Assembly (NCBI GenBank): GCA_947631675.1
Contig: CANRMG010000009.1
Span: forward strand, 1 to 22,746
Source: an uncultured Oscillospiraceae bacterium
GTDB lineage: Bacteria > Bacillota_A > Clostridia > Oscillospirales > Oscillospiraceae
Direction: 5' to 3'
Length of the DNA stretch: 22,746 nt
How positions within the stretch are numbered: position 1 is the first letter of the stretch; every line of letters starts with the position of its first letter. A model generated the notes under the pieces. That model was not told the origin of the DNA. It searched no databases and worked only from the letters and a program-made list of their open reading frames with translations. Shown one piece after another: positions 7,589 through 15,277 of this stretch. The translations under genes and the position numbers were made by a program.

Positions 7589-8422
7589 ATGGAGATCGAC
7601 ACAAGAACGGTACAGCTCCGTGAGCTGGAGATACTGAAGGCGGTGACGCAGGTGCTGGACCGGCTGGGCCTGCGGTACTGGGCCGACGGGGGCACCCTGC
7701 TGGGGGCCGCCCGGCACAAGGGCTTCATCCCCTGGGACGACGACGTGGACCTGGGGATGCCCCGGCCGGACTTCGACCGGTTCCGCCGCCTGGCGGAAAA
7801 GGAGCTGCCCGGCTGGCTGGCCCTGCAGGACTATGAGCGCATCCGCCACGCGGGCCACTCTATATTGAAGATACACGACGTGCGCACCACCTTCGTGGAG
7901 GAGGCCTTCGCGCCGTACCCGGAGTCCCATACGGGGGTGTATATCGACATCTTCTGCTTCGACGGCCTGCCCGACCCGGGTCCGGAGCGGGAGGAGCGCC
8001 AGCGCCGCCGGAAGCAGTTCAGCCGCCTAAACGGCTTCCTCCGGGCCACCTGGCGGGACGTCCGTACGCCGGCGGAGAGGCTGCGGTATATCCTGCTGGC
8101 CCCGGTGCGGTGGCTGCTGCCCTACAACTGGGCGTCCATGTGCCAGGAGGAGCTGTACCGGAAGACCGGCTTCGACACGGCCAGCTGGGCCAGCGAGTGC
8201 TTCGACTGGGTGATCTACCCCGCCGGATGCCTGCGGGAGACGGTGAAGCTGCCCTTCGAGGACATGCTTCTTCCCTGCCCCGCCGGGTACGACGAGTACC
8301 TGACCACCGTCTACGGAGATTGGCGGACTCTGCCCCCGGAGGAGGACCGGGACCCTGCCCATCCGGTGGCGTATTTCAGCATGGACAGGTCCTACCGGGA
8401 CCGTTGGTGGGAGACGAAATAA
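7589..8422 (+). CDS. licD: LicD-family phosphotransferase
   Basis: The 277-residue protein shows the LicD family core: LGLRYWADGGTLLGAARHKG (26-45) followed by IPWDDDVDLGMPRPDFDRF (47-65), whose acidic cluster DDDVD is the expected metal/nucleotide-binding site. Known members move phosphocholine from CDP-choline onto teichoic acid or lipopolysaccharide sugars; others use different CDP-linked substituents (e.g. ribitol phosphate in fukutin-like relatives), so the substituent is an inference. The choline uptake and activation genes licA, licB and licC are not in the window. GAGGAG lies about 6 bases ahead of the ATG, inside the preceding stop region, and the gap to the fused transferase gene is 9 bases. 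It is the last gene of the plus-strand operon. Confidence 0.88.
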   Translation: MEIDTRTVQLRELEILKAVTQVLDRLGLRYWADGGTLLGAARHKGFIPWDDDVDLGMPRPDFDRFRRLAEKELPGWLALQDYERIRHAGHSILKIHDVRTTFVEEAFAPYPESHTGVYIDIFCFDGLPDPGPEREERQRRRKQFSRLNGFLRATWRDVRTPAERLRYILLAPVRWLLPYNWASMCQEELYRKTGFDTASWASECFDWVIYPAGCLRETVKLPFEDMLLPCPAGYDEYLTTVYGDWRTLPPEEDRDPAHPVAYFSMDRSYRDRWWETK

Positions 8423-8425
8423 ATG

Positions 8426-8459
8426 AAAAGCCCGTGACCTCATCGGTCACGGGCTTTTT
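8426..8459. terminator. Bidirectional intrinsic terminator
   Basis: A perfect 10-base-pair GC-rich stem (8430-8439 with 8445-8454, loop TCATC) is flanked by AAAA on the left and TTTTT on the right. Each strand therefore carries a stem followed by a T-run. It sits between the licD stop and the minus-strand GT2 stop and would end both converging operons. Confidence 0.95.
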
Positions 8460-8471
8460 CTGTCCGCGCTG

Positions 8472-9494
8472 TTATTTCCGGTTCACCAGCCGCTCGTTGA
8501 GCCGGGCCAGCAGGGAGAAGGGGCCGATGGCCCCCGCCCGGAGGAGGGCGCAGCTGAGCCGGACGGCGGGGGAGCGGCGGGAGGCGGCGTAGGCGCGCAG
8601 GCTCCCGGCCGGGATGCTGGCCAGGAGGGCCTTGGCATGGCGGCGCAGGCCCGCCCGGTCTCCGCCGGGCTGGATGGCGGCGGCGTATATTCTGTAGTAC
8701 ACGGCGTGGGCCATATAGAGCTCGACCAGGGCCGGGTCAGTGCCCTTGGCGGCGGCGATGTCCAATAGGGCGGCCCGCAGCTCGGCGACACGGCTCATCT
8801 CCTGAGGGTCGAACCGGTGGGAGTTGGAGCCGGGCAGGATGCGATAGTGGTACTTGGGGGTGCCGGACAGCACCGCGAACCGGCGGCAGTCCGGCAGCAC
8901 GGCGGCGTTGAACACCGCGTCCTCCGCCAGGTACAACCCCCTGTCCCAGAAGGGGAGGGCGGCCTGAACCAGCTCCCGGCGGTACAATTTGTCCCAGCGG
9001 GCGTAGGTGACGGGCCGGCGGTCCGGGGCGCAGAGATACAGCTTGTAGTATACGCCCATGAGGGCGTTCTTCTCCGCCGGAGTCTCATAGACCGTGGTCT
9101 GCTCCTGGCGCAGGGCGAGGGGGCGTTCCCCCTCCTCGATCCGCTCCGCCTGGACCACGTCGGCGTCCAGCTCCACGGCGCGGGCCAGGAGCGTTTCAAA
9201 GTAGTCCGGGTCCACCCAGTCGTCCGCGTCCACGAAGCCGATGTACTCCCCCGCGGCGGCGGACAGGCCGGCGATCAGCGCGGGCACCACGCCCCGGTTT
9301 TCCTGGTGGATGACCCGGATGCGAGGGTCCTTTTCGGCGTACTGGTCGCAAAGGGCGCCGGAGCCGTCGGTGGAGCCGTCGTCCACCACGACGGCCTCCA
9401 TGTCCCGCAGGGTCTGGGCCGCGACGCTCTCCAGGCACTGGGGCAAATATTGCTCCGCCTGGTAGACGGGGATGATGACCGATACTTTTGCCAT
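8472..9494 (-). CDS. GT2-family glycosyltransferase
   Basis: This 340-residue enzyme has the family 2 GT-A core: KVSVIIPVYQAEQYLPQCLE from residue 3, VDDGSTDGSGALCDQYAEKD at 37-56 and FVDADD at 87-92. A less conserved C-terminal half (DKLYRRELV, AEDAVFNAAVLPDC) is typical of the EpsJ-like group. It would add one sugar to the lipid-linked repeat; the donor is unknown. Its first 90 codons are very similar in DNA to the next gene upstream, while the C-terminal halves differ, so the specificities probably differ. GAGGAGG lies 5 bases before the ATG and overlaps the previous gene's stop region; the gap is 9 bases. It is the last gene of the long minus-strand operon and ends at the shared terminator. 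Confidence 0.9.
   Translation of the reverse strand: MAKVSVIIPVYQAEQYLPQCLESVAAQTLRDMEAVVVDDGSTDGSGALCDQYAEKDPRIRVIHQENRGVVPALIAGLSAAAGEYIGFVDADDWVDPDYFETLLARAVELDADVVQAERIEEGERPLALRQEQTTVYETPAEKNALMGVYYKLYLCAPDRRPVTYARWDKLYRRELVQAALPFWDRGLYLAEDAVFNAAVLPDCRRFAVLSGTPKYHYRILPGSNSHRFDPQEMSRVAELRAALLDIAAAKGTDPALVELYMAHAVYYRIYAAAIQPGGDRAGLRRHAKALLASIPAGSLRAYAASRRSPAVRLSCALLRAGAIGPFSLLARLNERLVNRK
9355..9388. repeat. 34-base identical tract, copy 1
   Basis: This block, coding for the VDDGSTDGSGA part of the GT2 core, is identical to 10384-10417 in the adjacent GT2 gene. Flanking blocks (the VIHQEN and FVDADDWV coding stretches) are also nearly identical. The third GT2 gene (about 11404-11437) has only a diverged version. 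It suggests recent duplication or gene conversion confined to the 5' ends. Confidence 0.8.
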
Positions 9495-9503
9495 AGGGCC
9501 TCC

Positions 9504-10526
9504 TCAGCTTTGCCCCTCCGAGGGCTGCATCCGCGCCTTGATGAGCAGGGCGGCGGCGCGATAGAGCCTGCACTTCACCATCAGCAGGAACAGGGCCATG
9601 TCCGGGGGCAGCCCCCTCGCCGAGAGCTTCCGGGCAAAGCCGGTCTCCTCCATGGCCCGGCGCACGTTCTGGGCGGTCACGGATACGCTGTGGTTGGTGC
9701 CGTATTCCATGCACATGCCGTGGACGATCCGGGAGGCGCCGAAGCCGTTGATCTGCTTATCTATGACGGCGCTGCGGCCGCCCAGGTGCTCCCGCATATA
9801 GTCCAGCACCATATCTGCCTCCCGGAAGTAGGCGGGCCGGTAGTGGTTCAGGTTGGACGAGGCCATGCGGCGGTAGACGTACAGCCGCTCCCGGCTGATG
9901 TAGGCCGTGGAGGCGAAGAACATGCACTCGTAGCTGGTGGCCGTGTCCTCGAAAAGGGTGATCCGGTCGTCCCGCAGGTAATGGGCCTGCATCAGCTCCC
10001 GGCGGGTGATCTTCGTGGGCAGGTAGCCGGGGAAAAGCTGGCTGCCGTAGGGCCGGCGGCGGCTGTCCAGGAGCATGTAGGGGTATATCTCCGCCTCCAG
10101 GCGGGCCTTGTCGTAAAAGCCCGGCTGGGCCAGCACGGGCTGGGCCACCGGCCCCACGTCCCGCTCCAGGTCGAAGACCACCACGTCCGGGCGGCCGTTG
10201 GCGTCTATATAGCCCCTGACCGTCTCCAGCCAGTGGGGCAGGACCCAGTCGTCCGCGTCCACGAAGCCTACATACTCCCCGGCGGCCCGGGCAAGGCCTG
10301 CCCGGCGGGCGGGGGTGGGGCCGGCGTTTTCCTGGTGGATGACCTGTATCCGGGGGTCCTTTTCGGCGTATGCGTCGCAGATAGCGCCGGAGCCGTCGGT
10401 GGAGCCGTCGTCCACCAGGAACAGCTCAAATTCGCCGCAGCTCTGGCCCAGAACGCTGTCCAGGCATTGGGCCAGATAGGGCGCGGCGTTGTATACCGGT
10501 ATGACGATGGAAAAAAGAGGCGCCAT
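9504..10526 (-). CDS. GT2-family glycosyltransferase, tandem paralog A
   Basis: A 340-residue family 2 enzyme with FSIVIPVYNAAPYLAQCLDS near the start, VDDGSTDGSG at 38-47 and the DXD-type FVDADD at 88-93. The middle and end align with the neighbour encoded at 10542-11543: FYDKARLEAEIYPYML, RRPYGSQL, ITLFEDTATSYECMFFAS, and a C-terminal KCRLYRAAALLIKARM. The two therefore arose by duplication and belong to one subfamily. The basic, amphipathic C-terminus may bind the membrane. GGAGGGAGG lies a few bases before the ATG; 15 bases separate it from the upstream gene. Donor sugar is not predictable. Confidence 0.9.
   Translation of the reverse strand: MAPLFSIVIPVYNAAPYLAQCLDSVLGQSCGEFELFLVDDGSTDGSGAICDAYAEKDPRIQVIHQENAGPTPARRAGLARAAGEYVGFVDADDWVLPHWLETVRGYIDANGRPDVVVFDLERDVGPVAQPVLAQPGFYDKARLEAEIYPYMLLDSRRRPYGSQLFPGYLPTKITRRELMQAHYLRDDRITLFEDTATSYECMFFASTAYISRERLYVYRRMASSNLNHYRPAYFREADMVLDYMREHLGGRSAVIDKQINGFGASRIVHGMCMEYGTNHSVSVTAQNVRRAMEETGFARKLSARGLPPDMALFLLMVKCRLYRAAALLIKARMQPSEGQS
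10384..10417. repeat. 34-base identical tract, copy 2
   Basis: Identical to 9355-9388, in the same position of the GT2 nucleotide-binding core of the neighbouring gene. It could serve as a homologous-recombination site that would delete or swap about 1 kb between the two genes. Confidence 0.8.
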
Positions 10527-10541
10527 ATTCCCTCCCTCCGG

Positions 10542-11543
10542 TCACATCCGTGCCTTGGTGACCGCTACGGCCAGACGGTACAGGCGGCATTTCAGCGCCA
10601 GCAGGTAAAGCTTCATATCCATGGGCAGGGCGGAAAAGCCGATCTCGCCCGGGATGCCCGTCCCGGCCAGGGCCCGGGCCAGGTCCTTCGCCGCCTGGGC
10701 GGCGGTGGGGGCCCGGCGGACCAGCTGGGTGACGCCGATGAGCACCTTGCGCAGATAGGCGGCGTCGATCTGCCTGTCCAGCGCCGGGTCAAGCCCGCCC
10801 AGCCGGCCGCGGATGTAGCGGAAACAGACCTGGCACTCCTGCAGAAAGCGGGGCCGATACCCGGTGAGGATGGACTGCTCCCGGTCCCGGTAGATGTAAA
10901 GAGGCTCCCGGCAGACATACATGGACGAGGCATAGTACATGCACTCGTAGCTCATGGCCATGTCCTCGAAAAGGGTGATGGGCGCGTCATCGTCCACATA
11001 GTGGGCCAGCAGCAGCTCCCGCCGGCAGGCCCGCTCCCACACGAAGGCCGGGACCAGTTGGGTGCCGAAGGGCCGGCGGCGCAGGTCGCAGAGCATATAG
11101 GGGTATATCTCCCGTTCCAGGCGGGCCTTGTCGTAAAAGCCCTCCTCCGCCAGGATGGGGTACTGGGTGGGCCCCGTGTCCCGCCGATGCTCAAAAAGCA
11201 CGATGTCCGGCCGGCCGTTTTTCTCTATGATGTTATGAACTGTCTCCAGCCAGCGGGGTTCCGCCATATCGTCGCTGTCTATGAACAGGACGTACTCTGC
11301 CGACGCCCGGATAAGGCCTGCATGGCGGGCTTTGGCAAGGCCGATGTTTTTCTGGTGGATGACCTGTATCCGGCTGTCCCTTTCGGCGTACGCATCGCAG
11401 ATGGCGCCGCAGCCGTCGGGAGAGCCGTCGTCCACCAGAATGAGCTCGAAATCACCGAAGGTCTGGGCCAGAACGCTGTCCAGGCAGGGCCGCAGGTATT
11501 CCTCCACCTTATAGACGGGCACGACCACCGAGAAGCAGGCCAT
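10542..11543 (-). CDS. GT2-family glycosyltransferase, tandem paralog B
   Basis: The product is 333 residues when begun at ATG 11543. GT2 homology starts right there (FSVVVPVYKVEEYLRPCLDS), GGAGGG sits about 6 bases upstream, and the ATG shares one base with the preceding stop (TGATG). An in-frame extension to 11918 would lie inside the ATP-grasp gene and was rejected. The nucleotide-binding VDDGSPDGCG is at 37-46. The metal site reads FIDSDD (87-92), with Ser in place of the Ala or Gly of the other three. Similarity to paralog A covers the full length (FYDKARLEREIYPYML, ITLFEDMAMSYECMYYAS, KCRLYRLAVAVTKARM). Confidence 0.9.
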   Translation of the reverse strand: MACFSVVVPVYKVEEYLRPCLDSVLAQTFGDFELILVDDGSPDGCGAICDAYAERDSRIQVIHQKNIGLAKARHAGLIRASAEYVLFIDSDDMAEPRWLETVHNIIEKNGRPDIVLFEHRRDTGPTQYPILAEEGFYDKARLEREIYPYMLCDLRRRPFGTQLVPAFVWERACRRELLLAHYVDDDAPITLFEDMAMSYECMYYASSMYVCREPLYIYRDREQSILTGYRPRFLQECQVCFRYIRGRLGGLDPALDRQIDAAYLRKVLIGVTQLVRRAPTAAQAAKDLARALAGTGIPGEIGFSALPMDMKLYLLALKCRLYRLAVAVTKARM

Positions 11544-12517
11544 CACGCGCCCTCCGTGAACGTCCGCACCAGGCGGCGCACGCCCCGGCCGTCCAGCTGC
11601 ACGACGATGGGGTCGGGGTAGTTGATGTTGCCCTCCACCAGCTCCGGGCCCTCGGGGGTGATGGCCACGTCCCAGCCCACATAGCCGATGTGGGGCACGG
11701 TGACGGCCGCCTGGCGGATCATGGCCGTGACCTGGTCCCAGAAGGGGACCTGGAAGCCGGGCATGAACCGCCCGGTGGAGGGGTGGCACAGATAGCACCT
11801 GCCGGTGAGCTGGCGGCCCTGGCCGGTGACCCGGCCGGTGTCCATGTCCAGGGGATAGGCCACGCCGCCCTGGTGAAAGTTGTCCACGAAGGCATCCGCG
11901 CCGCCGCAGCGGATGCACCCGCCCGCCAGCACCACCTGATCGCCTTTGCGGAGGGTCTGGATGCGTACGGTGTTCACCGTGGAGGGGTTGAGCTCCGTGA
12001 CGGCGGGGTGCTGGCGGATGAAGCCCTCCAGAAGGAAGGGCTTGCCGCCGTATTCCTTCAGGAAGGCCTCAGGGTCCACGTCCTTCGTCTCATACAGGAA
12101 GATGCGCTTTCCCTGGGTGCCCAGGTTGTCCTTTGCCAGGAACCGGTCGTTGCTGGCCAGAAAGGCGCGGACCTGCTCGGGGGTGCTGTCGGGGAGGTAC
12201 AGCCAGTCCCGGCGGATGTGGGCCCGGAAGGTCTCGTTGAAGCGGCGCTTGTCGTCAAAGCAGTCGGTGTCCGCCTTGGTAGCCCCGGCGTTCAGGGCGT
12301 CGCTGCGCTTTTCCGTCTCCCGGATCAGCAGGAACTGGGCCCGGCGGGTGTTGTCGTACTCATAAAGATGCAGGGCGCAGAACTCCTCGGAGTTGGCGCC
12401 GTGGAAGATATAGCAGACCACGTAGGCCAGAAACAGGTGCACCACGGAGAAGCCGGACCGCTCCGACAGCTCCGGCAGATAGCGCAGGAAGCGTTTAAAG
12501 TACTGCAGGGACGTCAA
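11543..12517 (-). CDS. Sugar-transfer-associated ATP-grasp protein (first of pair)
   Basis: This 324-residue protein fits the ATP-grasp group found beside glycosyltransferases (Pfam ATPgrasp_ST type). Visible motifs are RFLAKDNLGTQGKRI (125-139), where the lysine should contact ATP, LLEGFIRQHP (162-171), LNPSTVNTVRIQTL (176-189), DNFHQGG (212-218) and GWDVAITPEGPELVEGNINY (281-300), the metal-binding end. The biochemical role of the family is not settled; ATP-grasp chemistry would join a carboxylate to an amine or similar nucleophile, possibly aminoacylating a sugar. The start is TTG: it overlaps the preceding stop as TTGA and has GGAAGGAGGG about 8 bases upstream, while no suitable ATG exists near the N-terminus. 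It shares motif order with the adjacent upstream gene. Confidence 0.82.
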   Translation of the reverse strand: MTSLQYFKRFLRYLPELSERSGFSVVHLFLAYVVCYIFHGANSEEFCALHLYEYDNTRRAQFLLIRETEKRSDALNAGATKADTDCFDDKRRFNETFRAHIRRDWLYLPDSTPEQVRAFLASNDRFLAKDNLGTQGKRIFLYETKDVDPEAFLKEYGGKPFLLEGFIRQHPAVTELNPSTVNTVRIQTLRKGDQVVLAGGCIRCGGADAFVDNFHQGGVAYPLDMDTGRVTGQGRQLTGRCYLCHPSTGRFMPGFQVPFWDQVTAMIRQAAVTVPHIGYVGWDVAITPEGPELVEGNINYPDPIVVQLDGRGVRRLVRTFTEGA

Positions 12518-13593
12518 TTCCCGTCCCTCCTTCCAAAGACCTCACCCAGCACCTGGTCGGTCATATCCCCGAACACTGGCGCGCTGCAGTGGCAGCCGTG
12601 CATGGGGATGACGTTGTACTCCACCAGCACGGGGGTCCCGTCCTGGGCCACGGCGATGTCCCAGCCGATGATCTTGAAGTGGGCGGAGCGGGCGGCCAGG
12701 GTCTTGACCGTGGCCACGATCTTATCGTAGGAGGGGATGGTCACGTCCTTGAAGCATATGCCGTTGGGAAGCTTTTCGGCGTACTCCCACTTCTTGTTCT
12801 GGCCCAGGGGGGCCAGAGTCCCGTCGGGCCGGACGGTGACGGCGTAGCCGCCCTGGGAGGTGTTGTCCACCTCGCTGGCGGGGCTGCCGATGCGCAGCAC
12901 GGCGGTGAGGATGTGGACCTGATCGTCATGCAGGAAGGTGAGCACCCGTACGGTGTTGAGGGAGGTGGGGTTCAGCCGGGCCAGGTCCGGGTGCTGAGCA
13001 AGCTTTTCCTGGACGAGGAAGTTCTTCCCGTACTGGCGGAAGATGGCGTCTATGTCCTGGTCGGACAGGGCCGCCCGGTCATAAAAGCGGATGTTGTTGC
13101 CCATGCCGGTGCTGACGGAGGGCTTTGCCAGGATGCGGCCCTCGCCGTGGCAGCGGGCTAGGGCCTCGGCCCGGGTCAGAAGGCGCATGTCCCCGTCGTA
13201 AAACACCCCGGCGATGTTCTTCACCACCGTCGCCGGCTGGCGCACCTCGGGGAAGAGCACGCTGTACATGCACTTGTCCTGCAGGGCCTTGGCGAAGATC
13301 AGGTTGTTGTAGTGGGGGATGATGCGGCTGAACCACAGGTCGTCGGGGATGTGTTTGGGGCTGAAGGGGCGGTTGGCGTTGGCCAGCAGGTGGAACCAGT
13401 ACTTCTTGGGCACGGCCACCTTGAATTGCCGCCAGTAGGGGCGGATGACGCTGTCGTATTCCGCGTCCACCCGGGGGTTGGGGGCCAGGTGCTTCACGTC
13501 CCGTTTGGCGTCACGGCGGGCGTCCCGGGCTAGGAGAAACGTCTCCACGCCGATATAGAGCCTGTCATACAGCGGGCGCAGCTTACTTCCCAT
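12514..13593 (-). CDS. Sugar-transfer-associated ATP-grasp protein (second of pair)
   Basis: This 359-residue paralog of the downstream neighbour has the same motif order: RILAKPSVSTGMGNNI (153-168), FLVQEKLAQHPDLARLNPTS (192-211), LNTVRVLTF (212-220), DNTSQGGYAV (243-252) and GWDIAVAQDGTPVLVEYNVI (310-329). The N-terminal 100 residues, including YWFHLLANANRPFSPKHIPD, differ from the neighbour's and may select the partner substrate. Its enzymatic role is unknown; cytosolic action on a glycan precursor is inferred from context. ATG 13593 has GAGGAGG about 6 bases upstream and lies 11 bases inside the end of the GtrB-like gene, suggesting coupling. Confidence 0.82.
   Translation of the reverse strand: MGSKLRPLYDRLYIGVETFLLARDARRDAKRDVKHLAPNPRVDAEYDSVIRPYWRQFKVAVPKKYWFHLLANANRPFSPKHIPDDLWFSRIIPHYNNLIFAKALQDKCMYSVLFPEVRQPATVVKNIAGVFYDGDMRLLTRAEALARCHGEGRILAKPSVSTGMGNNIRFYDRAALSDQDIDAIFRQYGKNFLVQEKLAQHPDLARLNPTSLNTVRVLTFLHDDQVHILTAVLRIGSPASEVDNTSQGGYAVTVRPDGTLAPLGQNKKWEYAEKLPNGICFKDVTIPSYDKIVATVKTLAARSAHFKIIGWDIAVAQDGTPVLVEYNVIPMHGCHCSAPVFGDMTDQVLGEVFGRRDGN
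12521..12535 (-). promoter_or_regulatory. Ribosome binding site that fixes a TTG start
   Basis: On the minus strand GGAAGGAGGG lies about 8 bases before TTG 12517, which overlaps the upstream gene's TGA as TTGA. Strength and spacing support TTG as the true start of the first ATP-grasp gene. Confidence 0.75.
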
Positions 13594-14542
13594 GTTCGTC
13601 CTCCTCTTCTGCCTTGGGCACGTTGACCGTCTGGCGCACCTCGTATTGGGGCATGTTGCTCACGGTCATATAGATCCGGCCGATATACTCCCCACACAGA
13701 CCCAGCAGCATGATGATCACGCCGCCCATGAACACCTCCACGGCGATGCTGGTGGTGAAGCCGGCGGCGATGTTGGAATTGAGCAGCTTGCGGATGACCA
13801 TGACCACCGCCAGGATGAATCCGAACAGGGCGCAGAAGGTGCCGATGACGGAGGCAAACCGCAGGGGGACGGTGGAGAAGTTGGTGAACCCGGTCAGCCA
13901 CAGGGCCAGCATCTTTCGGAAGGTGTAGTTGGACCGGCCCGCCAGCCGCTCCCGGTGCTCCATATCCACGTTGGCGTACCGCAGCGCCACGTGGGACAGA
14001 TACCCGCCCATGGAGGGGAAGGGGCTCTTGTAGTTTTTCAGCGCGTCCACCGCCATGCGGCTGATGGCATAGTAGCTGGAGATGGTGACGCCCTTGGGCT
14101 GGGTGCCGTTGAGCTCCAGCATCAGGGTGTTGACCCGGCTGGTGAAGCGCTTGAAGAAGCTATGCTTTTTGTGGGGGAACCGGGCGTATACCACGTCGTA
14201 GCCCTCCCGGACCTTCTCTACCAGGCGGAAGATCTGGTCCGCCGGGTGCTGGCCGTCGTCGTCCATGAACACCAGCACATCCCCGGTCACATAGGGGATG
14301 GCGGCCATCTTGGCGATGCTCTGGCCGAAGTTGCGGGACAGGTCCACGCCGGTGATCTTCGGGTCGTCCCGGCACAGGGCGCAGATCGTCTCAAACGTAT
14401 CGTCTTCCGGGTAGTCGTTGACCAGGATGATCTGGTAGTCATACTCCGTTCGCCCGGCGAACACCTGGCGCAGCTCGTCCACCACGGGGACGATGGTCTT
14501 GGCGGACCGGTAGCAGGGGATGGCGACGGATACGGTGGTCAC
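13583..14542 (-). CDS. GtrB/DPM1-like polyprenyl-phosphate glycosyltransferase
   Basis: The 319-residue protein combines a GT2 catalytic domain with a membrane anchor, as in GtrB, ArnC and dolichol-phosphate mannosyltransferase-like enzymes. The first 225 residues hold TVSVAIPCYRSAKTI, LVNDYPEDDTFETI (40-53), VDLSRNFGQSIAKMAAIPYV (66-85) and the metal site MDDDGQHP (93-100). Two hydrophobic helices follow at about 227-250 and 262-285. These enzymes charge undecaprenyl phosphate with a sugar that a GT-C enzyme then uses outside the membrane; the two large membrane proteins in this operon are candidates for that second step. The start is GTG, overlapping the upstream stop as GTGA, with a strong AGGAGGTGA ahead of it. 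The acidic C-terminus (AEEEDEHGK) is variable. Confidence 0.88.
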   Translation of the reverse strand: MTTVSVAIPCYRSAKTIVPVVDELRQVFAGRTEYDYQIILVNDYPEDDTFETICALCRDDPKITGVDLSRNFGQSIAKMAAIPYVTGDVLVFMDDDGQHPADQIFRLVEKVREGYDVVYARFPHKKHSFFKRFTSRVNTLMLELNGTQPKGVTISSYYAISRMAVDALKNYKSPFPSMGGYLSHVALRYANVDMEHRERLAGRSNYTFRKMLALWLTGFTNFSTVPLRFASVIGTFCALFGFILAVVMVIRKLLNSNIAAGFTTSIAVEVFMGGVIIMLLGLCGEYIGRIYMTVSNMPQYEVRQTVNVPKAEEEDEHGK

Positions 14543-15276
14543 AGGCCCTCACCTCCTAGATATGCGTCCCGCAGGGACGCCAGACGCGCCAGGCCCTCCT
14601 CGTCGGGGGCGGCGCTGAAAAGCTCGAAATTTTCGCGGATGACGGCCGCGGGCAGCTCCCACCAGCGGCTTTGCAGCAGCGAGGCGATCACCGGCTCGGA
14701 AAAACGCTTTCGGATGGGCCGGGCGGGAGAGCCGGCCATGATCGTATAGGGCTCCACATCGTGAGTGACCACGGCCCCGGCCCCGATCACCGCCCCGGTG
14801 CCCACGCTGACGCCCCGGCAGACGCAGGCGTTGGCCCCGATCCACACGTCGTTTCCGATGACGCAGGGGGCCGCGAACCGGTCATAGCCCTGAGCGCCCT
14901 CCGGCATCAGGTCGAAGGTGTCCCCGTCGTAGACGAAGGTATGGGTGGTCAGGCGGGACCAGTCGTGGTCGGCGCCGCCGATAGACACGTTCCAGGAGAT
15001 GGAGCAGAAGGCGCCGATGTCCGCGTGCCAGATGGTGGCGTTCTTTCCCGCGTAGGAGTACCGGCCCATGCGGACGCCGTAGGCCATGCAGCTGCGCTGC
15101 AAAAAAGCCCGGTCCCCCAGCACGCAGTCCCCCACCCGGCAGAAGTCGCCGATGGTCACGTGCTCGCCCAGCACCGTGTCCTCCACCCGGGTGGCCTTGT
15201 AGATGCAGGCCGTGGGGGCGGCGGTCACGTTGCGGACGATGGCGTCCGGGGAAGCGTAAAATCCGTTTGTCTGCAT
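14539..15276 (-). CDS. CatB-like hexapeptide-repeat O-acetyltransferase
   Basis: This 245-residue protein has the left-handed beta-helix of hexapeptide acyltransferases: VLGEHVTIGDFCRVGDCVLG (35-54) and IGNDVWIGANACVCRGVSVG (140-159), then AVIGAGAVVTHDVEPYTIMA and GSPARPIRKRF (182-192). This is the usual end of CatB/NodL-like enzymes. GADHDW (101-106) places a histidine where the catalytic base lies in CatB-type relatives. It probably transfers an acetyl group from acetyl-CoA to a sugar hydroxyl or amino group of the glycan or its nucleotide-sugar precursor. GAGGTG lies ahead of the ATG, which sits one base after the preceding stop (TGATATG). The C-terminal 50 residues are outside the core and not recognised. 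Confidence 0.85.
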   Translation of the reverse strand: MQTNGFYASPDAIVRNVTAAPTACIYKATRVEDTVLGEHVTIGDFCRVGDCVLGDRAFLQRSCMAYGVRMGRYSYAGKNATIWHADIGAFCSISWNVSIGGADHDWSRLTTHTFVYDGDTFDLMPEGAQGYDRFAAPCVIGNDVWIGANACVCRGVSVGTGAVIGAGAVVTHDVEPYTIMAGSPARPIRKRFSEPVIASLLQSRWWELPAAVIRENFELFSAAPDEEGLARLASLRDAYLGGEGL

Positions 15277-15277
15277 A

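Noticed and set aside
9355..10417. The spaced identical tracts as a CRISPR array or attachment sites
   Set aside because: Only two identical copies about 1 kb apart, both inside coding DNA at the same point of paralogous genes; paralogy explains them.
8817..11621. A 934-codon open frame on the plus strand, antisense to three GT2 genes
   Set aside because: High GC makes stop-free antisense frames common. The translation is rich in Gly, His, Gln and Val without recognisable domains, while the minus strand encodes three clear GT2 proteins with RBSs.
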